NCBI RefSeq assembly: GCF_900102195.1
Contig: NZ_FNBE01000002.1
Span: 62,001 to 126,000, forward strand
Direction: 5' to 3'
Source: Pseudonocardia oroxyli
Lineage (GTDB): Bacteria > Actinomycetota > Actinomycetes > Mycobacteriales > Pseudonocardiaceae
DNA length: 64,000 nucleotides
Position numbers and translations under genes: made by a program. Of the stretch, positions 1 to 8,060 are shown one piece after another (position 1 is the first letter of the stretch; each line of letters begins with the position of its first letter). The notes under the pieces were generated by a model that was given only the letters and a program-made list of their open reading frames with translations, was not told where the DNA came from and did no database searches.

Positions 1-1
1 C

Positions 2-82
2 GGGCAGCGGTGGGTGCAGCCCGCCGACGTCGTCACGGTCCCGGCCCAGCGCACCGCCGTCGAGGAGCGCGTCTCGTGCTGA
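2..82 (+). CDS. C-terminal fragment of a protein upstream of an ABC transporter
   Basis: An open frame enters from the left edge and ends at a TGA overlapping the GTG start of the next gene by 7 bp. About 26 residues are visible, ending in VEERVSC. The fragment is too short to assign to a family. Regulators such as PadR proteins often precede ABC ATPase/FtsX-permease pairs, but nothing here shows that. The overlap with the ATPase start is the main argument that it is a real gene end. Confidence 0.35.
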   Translation, partial: GQRWVQPADVVTVPAQRTAVEERVSC

Positions 83-792
83 GCGGGCGTGGGATCACGA
101 AGCGGTTCGGCGCCGTCACGGTCCTGTCCGGTGTGGACGTCTCGGTCGCACCGGGGGAGACCCTGGCGGTGACCGGGCCGTCGGGCTCCGGCAAGTCGAC
201 GCTGCTGCATTGCCTGGCCGGCATCCTGCGACCCGACGAGGGCGAGGTCCGGCTCGGCGCCGAGCGGGTCGACTCGCTCTCGGAGGCCCGGCGGACGACG
301 CTGCGCCGGGCCCGCTTCGGGTTCGTGTTCCAGTTCGGGCAGCTGCTGCCCGAGCTGCCCGCGGTCGAGAACGTCGCGCTGCCGCTGATGCTCGCGGGCG
401 TCGGGCGGCGCGAGGCGGTCGCCAAGGCCGCGGCGTGGTTCCCGACCCTGGGGCTCGACGGCCTGCAGGACCGCCGCCCCGGGCAGCTGTCCGGCGGCCA
501 GGAACAGCGGGTCGCGATCGCCCGCGCGCTGGTCGCGGGCCCGGCGGTGGTGTTCGCCGACGAGCCCACCGGCGCCCTCGACTCGACCACGGGCGCCCAG
601 GTCATGGACCTGCTGTGCGGCCTCGCGGTCCGCACGGGCACCGCGCTGGTCGTGGTCACCCACGATCCGGAGGTGGCGGCGCGGTGCCACCGCACCCTCG
701 CCCTGCACGACGGCAGGCCCGTACCCGCCGAGTCCCTCGTGAGCGGCGATGCACGCCAGAGCGACGATCGCCGCGCACAGGGGGCCTGGTGA
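76..792 (+). CDS. ABC transporter ATP-binding protein (LolD/MacB type)
   Basis: This 238-residue protein is the ATPase of an ABC exporter. Walker A is GPSGSGKST at residues 34-42, the signature LSGGQ begins at about residue 138, and Walker B with the catalytic Glu (VVFADEP) is near 157. It fits the LolD/MacB/FtsE class, which pairs with FtsX-like permeases, and such a permease follows with a GTGA overlap. I start it at GTG 76, because the 22 residues upstream in frame are Arg-rich and unlike the family. The last 17 residues (from 222) are odd: they are read through a copy of a 40-bp palindromic repeat found elsewhere in this window, so the native C-terminus was probably shorter. The substrate is unknown. 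Drug or lipid export is usual for the class. Confidence 0.9.
   Translation: MLSGRGITKRFGAVTVLSGVDVSVAPGETLAVTGPSGSGKSTLLHCLAGILRPDEGEVRLGAERVDSLSEARRTTLRRARFGFVFQFGQLLPELPAVENVALPLMLAGVGRREAVAKAAAWFPTLGLDGLQDRRPGQLSGGQEQRVAIARALVAGPAVVFADEPTGALDSTTGAQVMDLLCGLAVRTGTALVVVTHDPEVAARCHRTLALHDGRPVPAESLVSGDARQSDDRRAQGAW
739..778. repeat. Family-A palindromic repeat, copy A1 (diverged, inside a gene)
   Basis: This 40-nt imperfect palindrome aligns end to end with the family-A element seen at 14040, 17724, 31772, 46141, 51403 and 57323. It keeps the outer GTGAGCGGCGAT and matching ATCGCCG arm but differs in the inner stem. It lies wholly inside the 3' end of the ABC ATPase gene, on a codon boundary, and is read as V-S-G-D-A-R-Q-S-D-D-R-R-A. 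Confidence 0.7.
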
Positions 793-2723
793 TCGGGCTG
801 TCGCTGCGCCTGCTGCGGCTCGGGGGCCGGCGGGCGTGGGCGGCCGCGGGGCTGGTGGGCGCGGGCGTGGCGGTGGCGACCGCGCTGCTCATGACGGCCC
901 TGGGCGCCCTGCACGGGCTGGACCAGCGGGAGCTGCGCACGGGCTGGCGCACGCCGGTCGCCGCGCAGGGCGACCCCGTGGCGCAGCTGCGGGTGCGCAC
1001 CGACCACGCGGCCGGGCTGCCGATCGTGCAGGTCGACCTCGCCGCGCTCGACGCGGCGGCCGCGCCCCCGCCCGGGCTGCCGCGGCTGCCCGCGCCGGGC
1101 GAGGTGTGGGTGTCCCCCGCGCTGGCCGACCTGCTGCACGCGCTGCCCGCAGATGCGCTGGCGGAGCGCTATCCGGGGCCCGTGACCGGCGAGGTGGGCG
1201 ACGCCGGGCTGCAGCGCCCGGACGAGCTGGTCGCCGTGCTGGGCCGGGCCCCGGACGACCCGGCCTTCACCGCGCCCGGCGACTCCGACGTCCTGCCGGT
1301 CGCGGCGTTCGACCGGGTCGAGGCCTCGTCCGACGCCCTGCTGTACCGCAGCCTCACGATCGTCGCCGTGGCGCTCGTCGTGTTCCCGGTGGCGGGCCTG
1401 CTCGGCGCCTCCGCCCGGCTCACCGCGACCCGCCGCGCCGACCGCCTGGCCACGCTGCGCCTGCTCGGGGCCTCGACCCGGCAGGTCACGACCGTGGCGG
1501 TCGCGGAGACGACGGCCGTCGCGACCGCGGCCGCGGCCGTGGGGGTGGTGCTCGAGTGGGCGTGTGCGCCGCTCCTGGCCCGGATCCCGCTCGCGGGCGG
1601 CGGATGGTTCACCGCGGACCTCCGTCCGTCCTGGATGGTGGCGGTGCCGGTGGTGCTCGGGGTCGGTGCCCTGGCCACGCTGTCGGCGATCGGTGGGCTG
1701 CGCCGGGTCGTGGTGTCCCCGCTCGGGGTGGTGCGCAGGCAGGTCCCCCAGCGGGTGCGCTGGATCCGGCTGCTGGGGGTCGCGGCGGCGCTCGTGGTGT
1801 TCGGGATCGTCAACGCGGCGCTGCGGACGGTGGACGTCTCCGCGGTCGGTCTGGTGCTCGCGGCGGGGGTGCTGGCGCTGTTCGGGGCGTGCGTGCTGAT
1901 CGGGCCGCTGGTGGTCCGCGTCGCCGGCGCCTGGCTGGTCCGACGGGACGGCGCGGCGTCGGTGATCGCGGGCCGCAGGCTGCTCGACGATCCCCGGGCG
2001 GCCTTCCGGCCCGTCGCCGGACTGACCCTGGCGGTGTTCGTCGCGGGCTTCCTGGCGCCGTTGACCGCGGCCGTCTCCGGTCTGTCCACCGAGGACACGA
2101 CGACGTTGCACCTGCGCCCGGCGGTGGTGGCGCCGGACCTGCGGGACCGCGCGGAGCAGGAGCTGGGCGCGGCCGGGATCGCGGCGTTCCTGCCTCCCGG
2201 CACCGCCGACGAGGTGCTCGTCCGGCCCGGGGACCCGGCCGTGCTGGACCGGGCCCGCACGCTGCTGGGCGCGCTCGTCCCGGGCACGCTGGTGCAGACC
2301 GAGGCGGACCGGGCGGCGGACCAGGCCGTCCTGGTCGGGGACATGCGCCGCGGCGCGTTCGTGGTGCTGATCGGGACGTTCCTGGTCGCGGCCACCGCGA
2401 CGGGCACGGCCGCGGCCGCGCGGGTCCTCGACCACCGCCACACGCTGCGGCTGCTGCGGCTCGCGGGCACCCCGGTCCAGGTGCTGGAGTCCGCCCGTGC
2501 CCGCGAGACGGCCGCTCCGCTGCTGGTCAACGGGGCCATCGCGCTCGGGCTCGGGTTGTTCTGCGCGTCTCCGTTCGTCGCGGTGAGCGCCGTCGCGGCA
2601 CCGAGCGGCCTGGTCCTGCTCGGGGTCGTGCTCCTCGCCGGGACCGCCACGGTCGCCGCGGCCACCGCGGCCAGTCGCCCGCTGCTCCGCGCCGTCACGG
2701 CCGCGGACGGCTCGCGAGGGTGA
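789..2723 (+). CDS. FtsX-like ABC transporter permease
   Basis: This 644-residue membrane protein is the permease partner of the preceding ATPase. It starts at a GTG overlapping the ATPase stop (GTGA). The first TM segment lies at residues 15-35, followed by a hydrophilic outer domain. Two sets of TM helices follow, each containing a FtsX-like core (for example the RLATLRLLGAST coupling motif, and later HTLRLLRLAGTP). This duplicated FtsX layout is common in actinobacterial exporters. Substrate not predictable. A strong hairpin begins right at its stop codon, so transcription probably ends there. Confidence 0.88.
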   Translation: MIGLSLRLLRLGGRRAWAAAGLVGAGVAVATALLMTALGALHGLDQRELRTGWRTPVAAQGDPVAQLRVRTDHAAGLPIVQVDLAALDAAAAPPPGLPRLPAPGEVWVSPALADLLHALPADALAERYPGPVTGEVGDAGLQRPDELVAVLGRAPDDPAFTAPGDSDVLPVAAFDRVEASSDALLYRSLTIVAVALVVFPVAGLLGASARLTATRRADRLATLRLLGASTRQVTTVAVAETTAVATAAAAVGVVLEWACAPLLARIPLAGGGWFTADLRPSWMVAVPVVLGVGALATLSAIGGLRRVVVSPLGVVRRQVPQRVRWIRLLGVAAALVVFGIVNAALRTVDVSAVGLVLAAGVLALFGACVLIGPLVVRVAGAWLVRRDGAASVIAGRRLLDDPRAAFRPVAGLTLAVFVAGFLAPLTAAVSGLSTEDTTTLHLRPAVVAPDLRDRAEQELGAAGIAAFLPPGTADEVLVRPGDPAVLDRARTLLGALVPGTLVQTEADRAADQAVLVGDMRRGAFVVLIGTFLVAATATGTAAAARVLDHRHTLRLLRLAGTPVQVLESARARETAAPLLVNGAIALGLGLFCASPFVAVSAVAAPSGLVLLGVVLLAGTATVAAATAASRPLLRAVTAADGSRG

Positions 2724-2755
2724 CGGGAGCGCTCTGGGGAGAGCGCTCCCGTCAC
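2720..2755. terminator. Bidirectional hairpin between convergent genes
   Basis: A perfect 16-bp stem (GTGACGGGAGCGCTCT and its complement) closes a 4-nt loop. It overlaps the permease stop codon and faces the convergent Ddn-like gene. There is no T-run, as is usual for actinobacterial terminators. Confidence 0.7.
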
Positions 2756-2785
2756 GCTGGTCGACTCGGCTCGACTCGGTTCGGC

Positions 2786-3220
2786 TCAGCCGACCGGTTC
2801 GAGGACGAACACGGGGATCTGCCGGTCGGTCTTGGTCTGGTACTCGGCGTAGGGCGGGTAGGCCTCGACGGCGCGCTCCCACCAGGCGGCGCGCTCGTCA
2901 CCGGAGACCTCGCGGGCCCGGTAGGTCTTGGTGACCGTGCCGTCCTGCAGCGAGAACTCGGGGTGCGCCAGGATGTTGTGGTACCAGACGGGGTGCTCGG
3001 GGGCCCCACCCTTGGACGCCACGGCGGCGTACGCGCCGTCGTGCTCCACCCGCATCAGCGGGGTGTAGCGCAGCTTGCCGGACTTCGCGCCGCGCAGCGT
3101 CAGCAACACGATCGGCTTGCCCGCCACCTCGATCCCCTCGGTCGTCCCGGTCTCCAGGATCTTCTGGGTCTGTCCTGCGACCCAGCCCTCAGGGCTGAGC
3201 TCCACGTTCTCTTCGGCCAT
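2786..3220 (-). CDS. Deazaflavin (F420)-dependent nitroreductase/quinone reductase family protein
   Basis: A 144-residue protein of the Ddn (DUF385) family, which in mycobacteria uses F420H2 to reduce quinones and nitroaromatics. Seen here: the split-barrel core with [20 protein letters not shown], the [18 protein letters not shown] segment, and the conserved C-terminal tail with YPPYAEYQ. Those motifs are typical of F420-binding members rather than FMN-binding PNPOx enzymes. I start it at ATG 3220 (MAEENVELS); in-frame ATGs at 3238 and 3253 are possible but add residues without family similarity. It converges on the FtsX permease gene. Physiological substrate unknown. Confidence 0.88.
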   Translation of the reverse strand: MAEENVELSPEGWVAGQTQKILETGTTEGIEVAGKPIVLLTLRGAKSGKLRYTPLMRVEHDGAYAAVASKGGAPEHPVWYHNILAHPEFSLQDGTVTKTYRAREVSGDERAAWWERAVEAYPPYAEYQTKTDRQIPVFVLEPVG

Positions 3221-3294
3221 GATCCGAGTGAACCCCATCCGTGCGGTCCTCATTCCTCCGGGCACCGGACGCGGGACTACGGTCGTGGACGCAC

Positions 3295-3377
3295 CACGCG
3301 GGAGCTCGCCGGGCGCGGGCTGAGAGGGCGGACCTCGCCGACCGCAGGAACCAGCCGGGTAATGCCGGTTGAGGAGG
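3295..3377 (+). promoter_or_regulatory. TPP riboswitch (THI element)
   Basis: Just upstream of thiD sit the two conserved TPP-aptamer blocks in the right order: CTGAGA at 3320-3325, and GCAGGAACC followed by CCGGGTAATGCCGG at 3344-3368. The thiD ribosome-binding site GAGGAGGA directly follows the second block. This favours control of translation initiation by sequestering the RBS when thiamine pyrophosphate binds. The outer P1 boundaries are approximate. Confidence 0.85.
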
Positions 3378-3381
3378 ACAG

Positions 3382-4242
3382 ATGCCCGAGCCCACCGTCG
3401 GCACCACCCCACCCCGCGTCATGACGATCGCGGGCACCGACTCGGGGGGCGGCGCGGGGATCGCCGCCGACCTGAGGGCCCTCGCCGCGTGCGGGGTGCA
3501 CGGCTGTCTGGCCGTCTGCGCGGTGACCGTTCAGAACTCCCTCGGCGTGACGGGCGTGCACACGATCCCGGCCGAGACGGTGGCGGCCCAGATCGCGTCC
3601 GTGGCGTCGGACATCGGGCTGCAGGCGGCGAAGACGGGCATGCTCGCCACCGCGGAGATCATCCGGGCGGTCGCCGCGGCGTGTGACGAGAACGGGATCG
3701 GCGTCGGCCGGGCCACCCCGTTCGTCATCGACCCCGTGGCCGCCTCCATGAACGGCGACCAGCTCCTCGCGGACTCCGCGCTGGACTCCTTCCGGGACGA
3801 GCTGTTCCCGCGCGCCACCCTGGTCACCCCCAACCTCGACGAGGTGCGCCTGCTCGTCGACATCGACGTCCACGACCGGGCGGGCCAGTACGCGGCGGCC
3901 AAGGCCCTGCACGCCCTGGGGCCGCAGAACGTGCTGGTCAAGGGCGGTCACCTCGCCGAGGACGCGGACGTCTGCGTCGACCTGCTGTTCGACGGCGAGT
4001 CGTTCACCGAGCTGCCCGGCCCGCGGTTCGCCACGGGGCACACCCACGGCGGCGGGGACTCCCTGGCGTCGGCGATCTCCGCCGGGCTGGCCCGCGGCCT
4101 CGCGGTGCCCGAGGCGGTGGCCTTCGGCAAGCGCTACATCGTCGAGGCGGTGCGGTGGTCCTACCCGCTGGGGGCGGGGCACGGCCCGGTCTCGCCGCTG
4201 TGGGCGGTCACTCCGTGGTGGGAGACTGGGCCGATCGAGTGA
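3382..4242 (+). CDS. thiD: Hydroxymethylpyrimidine/phosphomethylpyrimidine kinase
   Basis: This 286-residue ribokinase-fold enzyme phosphorylates HMP and HMP-P in the pyrimidine branch of thiamine synthesis. Seen: the N-terminal [17 protein letters not shown] substrate loop, KTGMLAT, the VIDPV strand, TPNLDE, LVKGGH, and an anion-hole region [13 protein letters not shown]. The usual HGTGC motif is changed here to THGGGD, so the catalytic Cys is absent while the Asp is kept. Start ATG 3382 sits 4 nt after GAGGAGGA, in the expression platform of the TPP riboswitch. It is a stand-alone gene, with no thiC, thiE or thiG nearby. Confidence 0.92.
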   Translation: MPEPTVGTTPPRVMTIAGTDSGGGAGIAADLRALAACGVHGCLAVCAVTVQNSLGVTGVHTIPAETVAAQIASVASDIGLQAAKTGMLATAEIIRAVAAACDENGIGVGRATPFVIDPVAASMNGDQLLADSALDSFRDELFPRATLVTPNLDEVRLLVDIDVHDRAGQYAAAKALHALGPQNVLVKGGHLAEDADVCVDLLFDGESFTELPGPRFATGHTHGGGDSLASAISAGLARGLAVPEAVAFGKRYIVEAVRWSYPLGAGHGPVSPLWAVTPWWETGPIE

Positions 4243-4253
4243 ACGTTCGTTCA
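4240..4253. promoter_or_regulatory. Possible operator (inverted repeat TGAAC-N4-GTTCA)
   Basis: TGAACGTTCGTTCA overlaps the thiD stop and lies about 150 bp before the molybdenum hydroxylase operon. Its symmetry resembles TetR-type operators. No intact TetR gene lies nearby (only a remnant at 9150), so a regulator cannot be named. The rest of 4254-4405 shows nothing further that I recognise. Confidence 0.3.
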
Positions 4254-4405
4254 AGTCTCGGTACGGCTTCTCCGCACGTGCGCGGCAAGCGGGCGAGAAC
4301 TGCCGCTCCTGCGGTTCCGTGTTTGCCGCGACGAGGGGCTTAGGGTCGGCTAACCCGCAGGTCATCGCGTTGCGCGCCCCGTGCGCGGGGATAGGGTCGG
4401 CCCCG

Positions 4406-6661
4406 ATGAGCATCTTGGGCACGCGCGTTGTCCGTACCGAGGACCCGGTGTTCCTCACACGGGGCGCGACATACACCGACGACCTGACCGACGAGCGGCT
4501 CACCGGGGCGCTGCATCTGACCCTGGTCCGCTCCCCGATCGCACACGCGACGATCACCTCGATCGACGTGGACGCGGCGAAGGACGCACCGGGCGTCGTC
4601 GCCGTGTTCACCGGCGCCGACTGCGACCTGGCGCCCATGCTGGGCTTCCCGGCCGCGCACAAGGCGATGCTGCGCCCGTTCCTGGCCGTCGACCGGGTGC
4701 GCTACGTCGGCGAGGCGGTCGCGGCCGTCCTCACCGAGGAGGCGTACCAGGGCGAGGACGCCGCGGAGCTGGTGGACGTCGACTACGAGCCGCTGGACGT
4801 CGTGGTCGACATGAAGGAGGCCCTCAAGGACGAGGTGCTGCTGTTCCCGGAGGCGGGCACGAACCTCGTCTCGGGGATGCACCTGAACAAGGAGGGCAGG
4901 CCGGAGGACTTCTTCGCCGACTGCGAGGTCGTGGTCTCGAAGGAGATCGTGAACCAGCGCGTCGCGGCGGCCCCGCTGGAGACCCGCGCCGCCACCGCGT
5001 TCTGGGGCGAGGACGGGCGCTGCACGCTGTTCCTCTCCACGCAGAACGCCCAGGCCGCGCGGGACGAGGTCGCGGGCTGGATGGGCATCGAGCCCTCCCA
5101 GCTGCACGTGATCCTGCCGGACGTCGGCGGCGGTTTCGGCGCCAAGATCGGCGCGGACCCCGAGTTCGCCCTGGTCGGCTGGCTGTCGAAGAAGGTCGGC
5201 AGGCCCGTGCGCTGGAACGAGTCGCGCTCGGAGAACATGACCGGGATGGTCCAGGGCCGCGGCCAGGTGCAGACGATCACCATCGGCGGCGACCGGGACG
5301 GCACCGTCAAGGCCTACTCCCTCGAGGTCGTCGCGGACGCGGGCGCCTACCCGCGCCTCGGCGTCGCACTGCCGATGTTCACCCGGATGATGGCGCCGGG
5401 CACCTACGACATCCCCAAGGTCTGGTCCACGGCCTCGGTCGTCGCCACGAACACCACCTCCACCGCCGCCTACCGCGGCGCCGGCCGCCCGGAGGCCACC
5501 CAGGCCATCGAGCGCGCCATGGACCTGTTCGCGGACGCGATCGACATGGACCCGGCCGAGCTGCGCAAGCGCAACGTCGTCAGGCCCGAGAAGTTCCCCT
5601 TCACCACGAAGGGCGGCGCGGAGTACGACACCGGCGAGTACGCCAAGGCCATCGACCTGGCGCTGAAGGCCGCGGACTACGACGGCCTGCGCGCCGAGCA
5701 GAAGCGGCGCCGGGAGGCGGGTGACCCGCTGCAGCTGGGCATCGGCGTCTCGTCGTACGTCGAGATCACCGGCGGCGGCGCGTTCGTCGAGAACGCCACC
5801 GTGCAGGTGCACGAGGACGGGACCGTCACGGTCCTGACCGGCACCTCGCCGCACGGGCAGGGGCACGCCACGGCCTGGGCGATGCTGGCGAGCGAGCAGC
5901 TCGGCATCGACGTCGACAAGATCACCGTGAAGCACGGCGACACGGACCTGATCCCCAAGGGTGCGGGCACCATGGGCTCGCGGAGCCTGCAGACCGGCGG
6001 CATCGCGGTGCACCACGCCGCGATCGACCTCGTCGAGCTCGCCAAGCAGCGGGCCGCGGACGTGCTCGAGGCGAACGTCGAGGACCTCGTCGTGGCCGAC
6101 GGGTCGGTGCAGGTCAAGGGCACCGGAGCGGCGGTCTCGCTGGCCGAGCTCGCGGGCCGGGAGGAGCTCAAGGCCTTCCACGAGTGGGACGCGAAGAAGC
6201 CGACCTTCCCGTTCGGGGCGCACGTCGCCCTGGTCGAGGTGGACGTCGAGTCCGGCAAGGCCACCGTCGAGCGGATCTGGGCCGTGGACGACGCGGGCCC
6301 GATCCTCAACCCGCTGATCTTCGACGGCCAGCGGCACGGCGGCATCGCCCAGGGCATCGCGCAGGCGATGCTCGAGGAGGTGATGTGGGACGAGGAGGGT
6401 CAGCCCCTCACCGGCACCTTCGCCGACTACGGCATCCCGTCGGCGGCGGAGCTCCCCAGCTTCGACCTGGTCACCATGGAGACGCCGACGACCATCAACA
6501 CGCTCGGCTACAAGGGCATCGGCGAGGCCGGGACCATCGGCTCCTGCCCCGCGGTGCACAACGCGGTGATCGACGCGGTGTCGCACCTCGGCGTCGAGCA
6601 CATCGACATGCCGCTGACCCCCATGCGGGTCTGGGCGGCGATTTCGGAGGCGGCCAAGTGA
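4406..6661 (+). CDS. Xanthine dehydrogenase/CODH-family large subunit, molybdopterin-binding (CoxL form II-like)
   Basis: A 751-residue molybdenum-binding subunit of a hydroxylase of the xanthine oxidase family. Seen: N-terminal RVVRTEDPVFLTRGATYTDDL, DVGGGFGAKIG, the active-site loop AAYRGAGR at residues 354-361, and the GEAG motif carrying the catalytic Glu near the C-terminus. True aerobic CO dehydrogenases (form I) have AYxCSFR with a Cu-ligating Cys; this protein has the form II sequence AYRGAGR, so CO oxidation should not be assumed. The start is ATG 4406. Its stop overlaps the FeS subunit start by 4 bp, giving the order large-FeS-FAD. The substrate is unknown; aldehydes or N-heterocycles are typical. 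Confidence 0.9.
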   Translation: MSILGTRVVRTEDPVFLTRGATYTDDLTDERLTGALHLTLVRSPIAHATITSIDVDAAKDAPGVVAVFTGADCDLAPMLGFPAAHKAMLRPFLAVDRVRYVGEAVAAVLTEEAYQGEDAAELVDVDYEPLDVVVDMKEALKDEVLLFPEAGTNLVSGMHLNKEGRPEDFFADCEVVVSKEIVNQRVAAAPLETRAATAFWGEDGRCTLFLSTQNAQAARDEVAGWMGIEPSQLHVILPDVGGGFGAKIGADPEFALVGWLSKKVGRPVRWNESRSENMTGMVQGRGQVQTITIGGDRDGTVKAYSLEVVADAGAYPRLGVALPMFTRMMAPGTYDIPKVWSTASVVATNTTSTAAYRGAGRPEATQAIERAMDLFADAIDMDPAELRKRNVVRPEKFPFTTKGGAEYDTGEYAKAIDLALKAADYDGLRAEQKRRREAGDPLQLGIGVSSYVEITGGGAFVENATVQVHEDGTVTVLTGTSPHGQGHATAWAMLASEQLGIDVDKITVKHGDTDLIPKGAGTMGSRSLQTGGIAVHHAAIDLVELAKQRAADVLEANVEDLVVADGSVQVKGTGAAVSLAELAGREELKAFHEWDAKKPTFPFGAHVALVEVDVESGKATVERIWAVDDAGPILNPLIFDGQRHGGIAQGIAQAMLEEVMWDEEGQPLTGTFADYGIPSAAELPSFDLVTMETPTTINTLGYKGIGEAGTIGSCPAVHNAVIDAVSHLGVEHIDMPLTPMRVWAAISEAAK

Positions 6662-7182
6662 AGGTCGACATCACGGTCAACGGCGAGCCCACCAGCGCGG
6701 ACGTCGAGCCCCGGACCCTGCTGGCGCACTACCTGCGCGACACCGTGGGCCTCAAGGCGACCAACATCGGGTGTGACACCACGTCCTGCGGGGCGTGCAC
6801 GGTCCTCGTCGACGGCGAGTCCGTGAAGTCCTGCACCGTCCTCGCGGTCCAGGTGGACGAGCAGTCCGTCCAGACCATGGAGGACCTCGGGATCGAGCAC
6901 AAGGTCACCGCGGCGTTCCGGCAGGAGCACGGCCTGCAGTGCGGGTTCTGCACCCCGGGCATGGTGATGGCGGCGGTCTCGCTCATCGAGGAGAACCCCG
7001 ACCTCACCGAGAAGGACGTCCGGGAGGGGCTCGAGGGCAACATCTGTCGGTGCACGGGCTACCACAACATCGTGCGGGCCGTGCTCGTCGCGGCGGGCAA
7101 GGACCCCGACGCCGCGCAGGCCGCGGGTGCGGACGACAAGACGGTCGCCCCCGGCTTCTCCGCCGGGGAGGGCGCGAAGTGA
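6658..7182 (+). CDS. (2Fe-2S)-binding subunit of molybdenum hydroxylase (CoxS-like)
   Basis: A 174-residue electron-transfer subunit with two [2Fe-2S] clusters. The plant-ferredoxin-type domain carries GCDTTSCGACTV and a later SC; the helical domain carries CGFCTPG and CRCTGY. All eight cluster cysteines are present. It starts at GTG 6658, overlapping the large-subunit stop (GTGA), and its own stop overlaps the FAD subunit start. A 20-residue Ala/Gly-rich tail follows the core. It shuttles electrons from the Mo centre to FAD. Confidence 0.92.
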   Translation: MKVDITVNGEPTSADVEPRTLLAHYLRDTVGLKATNIGCDTTSCGACTVLVDGESVKSCTVLAVQVDEQSVQTMEDLGIEHKVTAAFRQEHGLQCGFCTPGMVMAAVSLIEENPDLTEKDVREGLEGNICRCTGYHNIVRAVLVAAGKDPDAAQAAGADDKTVAPGFSAGEGAK

Positions 7183-8006
7183 TCCCCGTCGGCTTCGACT
7201 ACGAGCGTCCGCAGACCGTGGACGCCGCGATCGCCCTGCTCGCCGAGCACGGCGACGGTGCCACCGTCCTCGCGGGCGGGCACTCGCTGCTCCCGGTGAT
7301 GAAGCTGCGGCTGGCCGCGCCCGAGATCGTGATCGACATCGGGCGGCTCGCCGAGCTGAACTACATCCGGGTGGACGGCGACGAGGTCGCCATCGGTGCC
7401 GCCACGCGGTACCGGGACCTCGTGATCTCGGACGTCCTGGCCGCCGAGTGCGCCCTGCTGCCCGCGGTGGCGCGCACGGTGGGCGACCCCCAGGTCCGCC
7501 ACCGCGGGACCCTCGGCGGCGCCATCGCGCACGCGGACCCGGCGGGCGACCTGCCCGCCGCCGTCCTCGCGCTCGACGGCACCGTCGTCCTCCGCAGCCC
7601 CCGCGGTGAGCGGAAGGTCCCGATCACCGAGTTCTACACCGGGGTGTTCAGCTCGGTGAAGGAGCCGGACGAGCTCGTCGTCGAGATCCGGGTGCCGCGC
7701 ACCGGCGCCACGGGCTGGGCGTACGAGAAGTTCACCCGCCGCAGCAACGACTGGGCGATCGTGGCCGTCGCCGTGGCGACCATGCCGGACGGGGCCACGC
7801 ACCTCGGCCTGGTCAACATGGGCGGCACCCCGCTGCGCGCGTCCGCGACCGAGGCCGCGCTGGCCGAGGGCAAGTCGATCGAGGAGGCCGCCGCGTTGGC
7901 CGCCGAGGGCACCGAGCCTCCGACGGACAGCCACGGCACCCCCGAGTACCGCAACCACCTGGTGACGGTGCTGGCCAAGCGGGCGCTGAAGACCGCCTCC
8001 GCCTGA
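7179..8006 (+). CDS. FAD-binding subunit of molybdenum hydroxylase (CoxM-like)
   Basis: A 275-residue FAD-binding subunit. FAD motifs AGGHSLLP (residues 33-40) and TLGGAIAHADPAGDLPA are intact, followed by the CO_deh_flav_C domain (KFTRR...VAVA...NMGGTPLRA). It starts with GTG 7179 overlapping the FeS-subunit stop, so all three subunits are translationally coupled. A family-B hairpin lies 5 bp after its stop and probably ends the operon. Confidence 0.92.
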   Translation: MIPVGFDYERPQTVDAAIALLAEHGDGATVLAGGHSLLPVMKLRLAAPEIVIDIGRLAELNYIRVDGDEVAIGAATRYRDLVISDVLAAECALLPAVARTVGDPQVRHRGTLGGAIAHADPAGDLPAAVLALDGTVVLRSPRGERKVPITEFYTGVFSSVKEPDELVVEIRVPRTGATGWAYEKFTRRSNDWAIVAVAVATMPDGATHLGLVNMGGTPLRASATEAALAEGKSIEEAAALAAEGTEPPTDSHGTPEYRNHLVTVLAKRALKTASA

Positions 8007-8011
8007 CCCGA

Positions 8012-8056
8012 CGAACGGCGCGTTCGCTCATACCTCGTGAGCGAGCGCGCCGTTCG
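8012..8056. repeat. Family-B palindromic repeat, copy B1 (likely bidirectional terminator)
   Basis: Arms of about 19 bp (CGAACGGCGCG ... CGCGCCGTTCG) flank a 7-nt loop between two convergent genes. Nearly the same element recurs at 29663 and 60933. It is placed like a terminator but its sequence is conserved between loci. Confidence 0.75.
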
Positions 8057-8060
8057 CTCC

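Noticed and set aside
33..2882. 949-codon open frame on the minus strand opposite the ABC transporter genes
   Set aside because: It is Arg/Gly/Pro-rich with no family motifs and mirrors the GC-biased codons of the plus-strand genes, which have clear ABC motifs.
4406..8006. Annotation as aerobic CO dehydrogenase coxLSM
   Set aside because: The active-site loop is AYRGAGR, not the AYxCSFR of confirmed CO dehydrogenases, so only family-level names are used.
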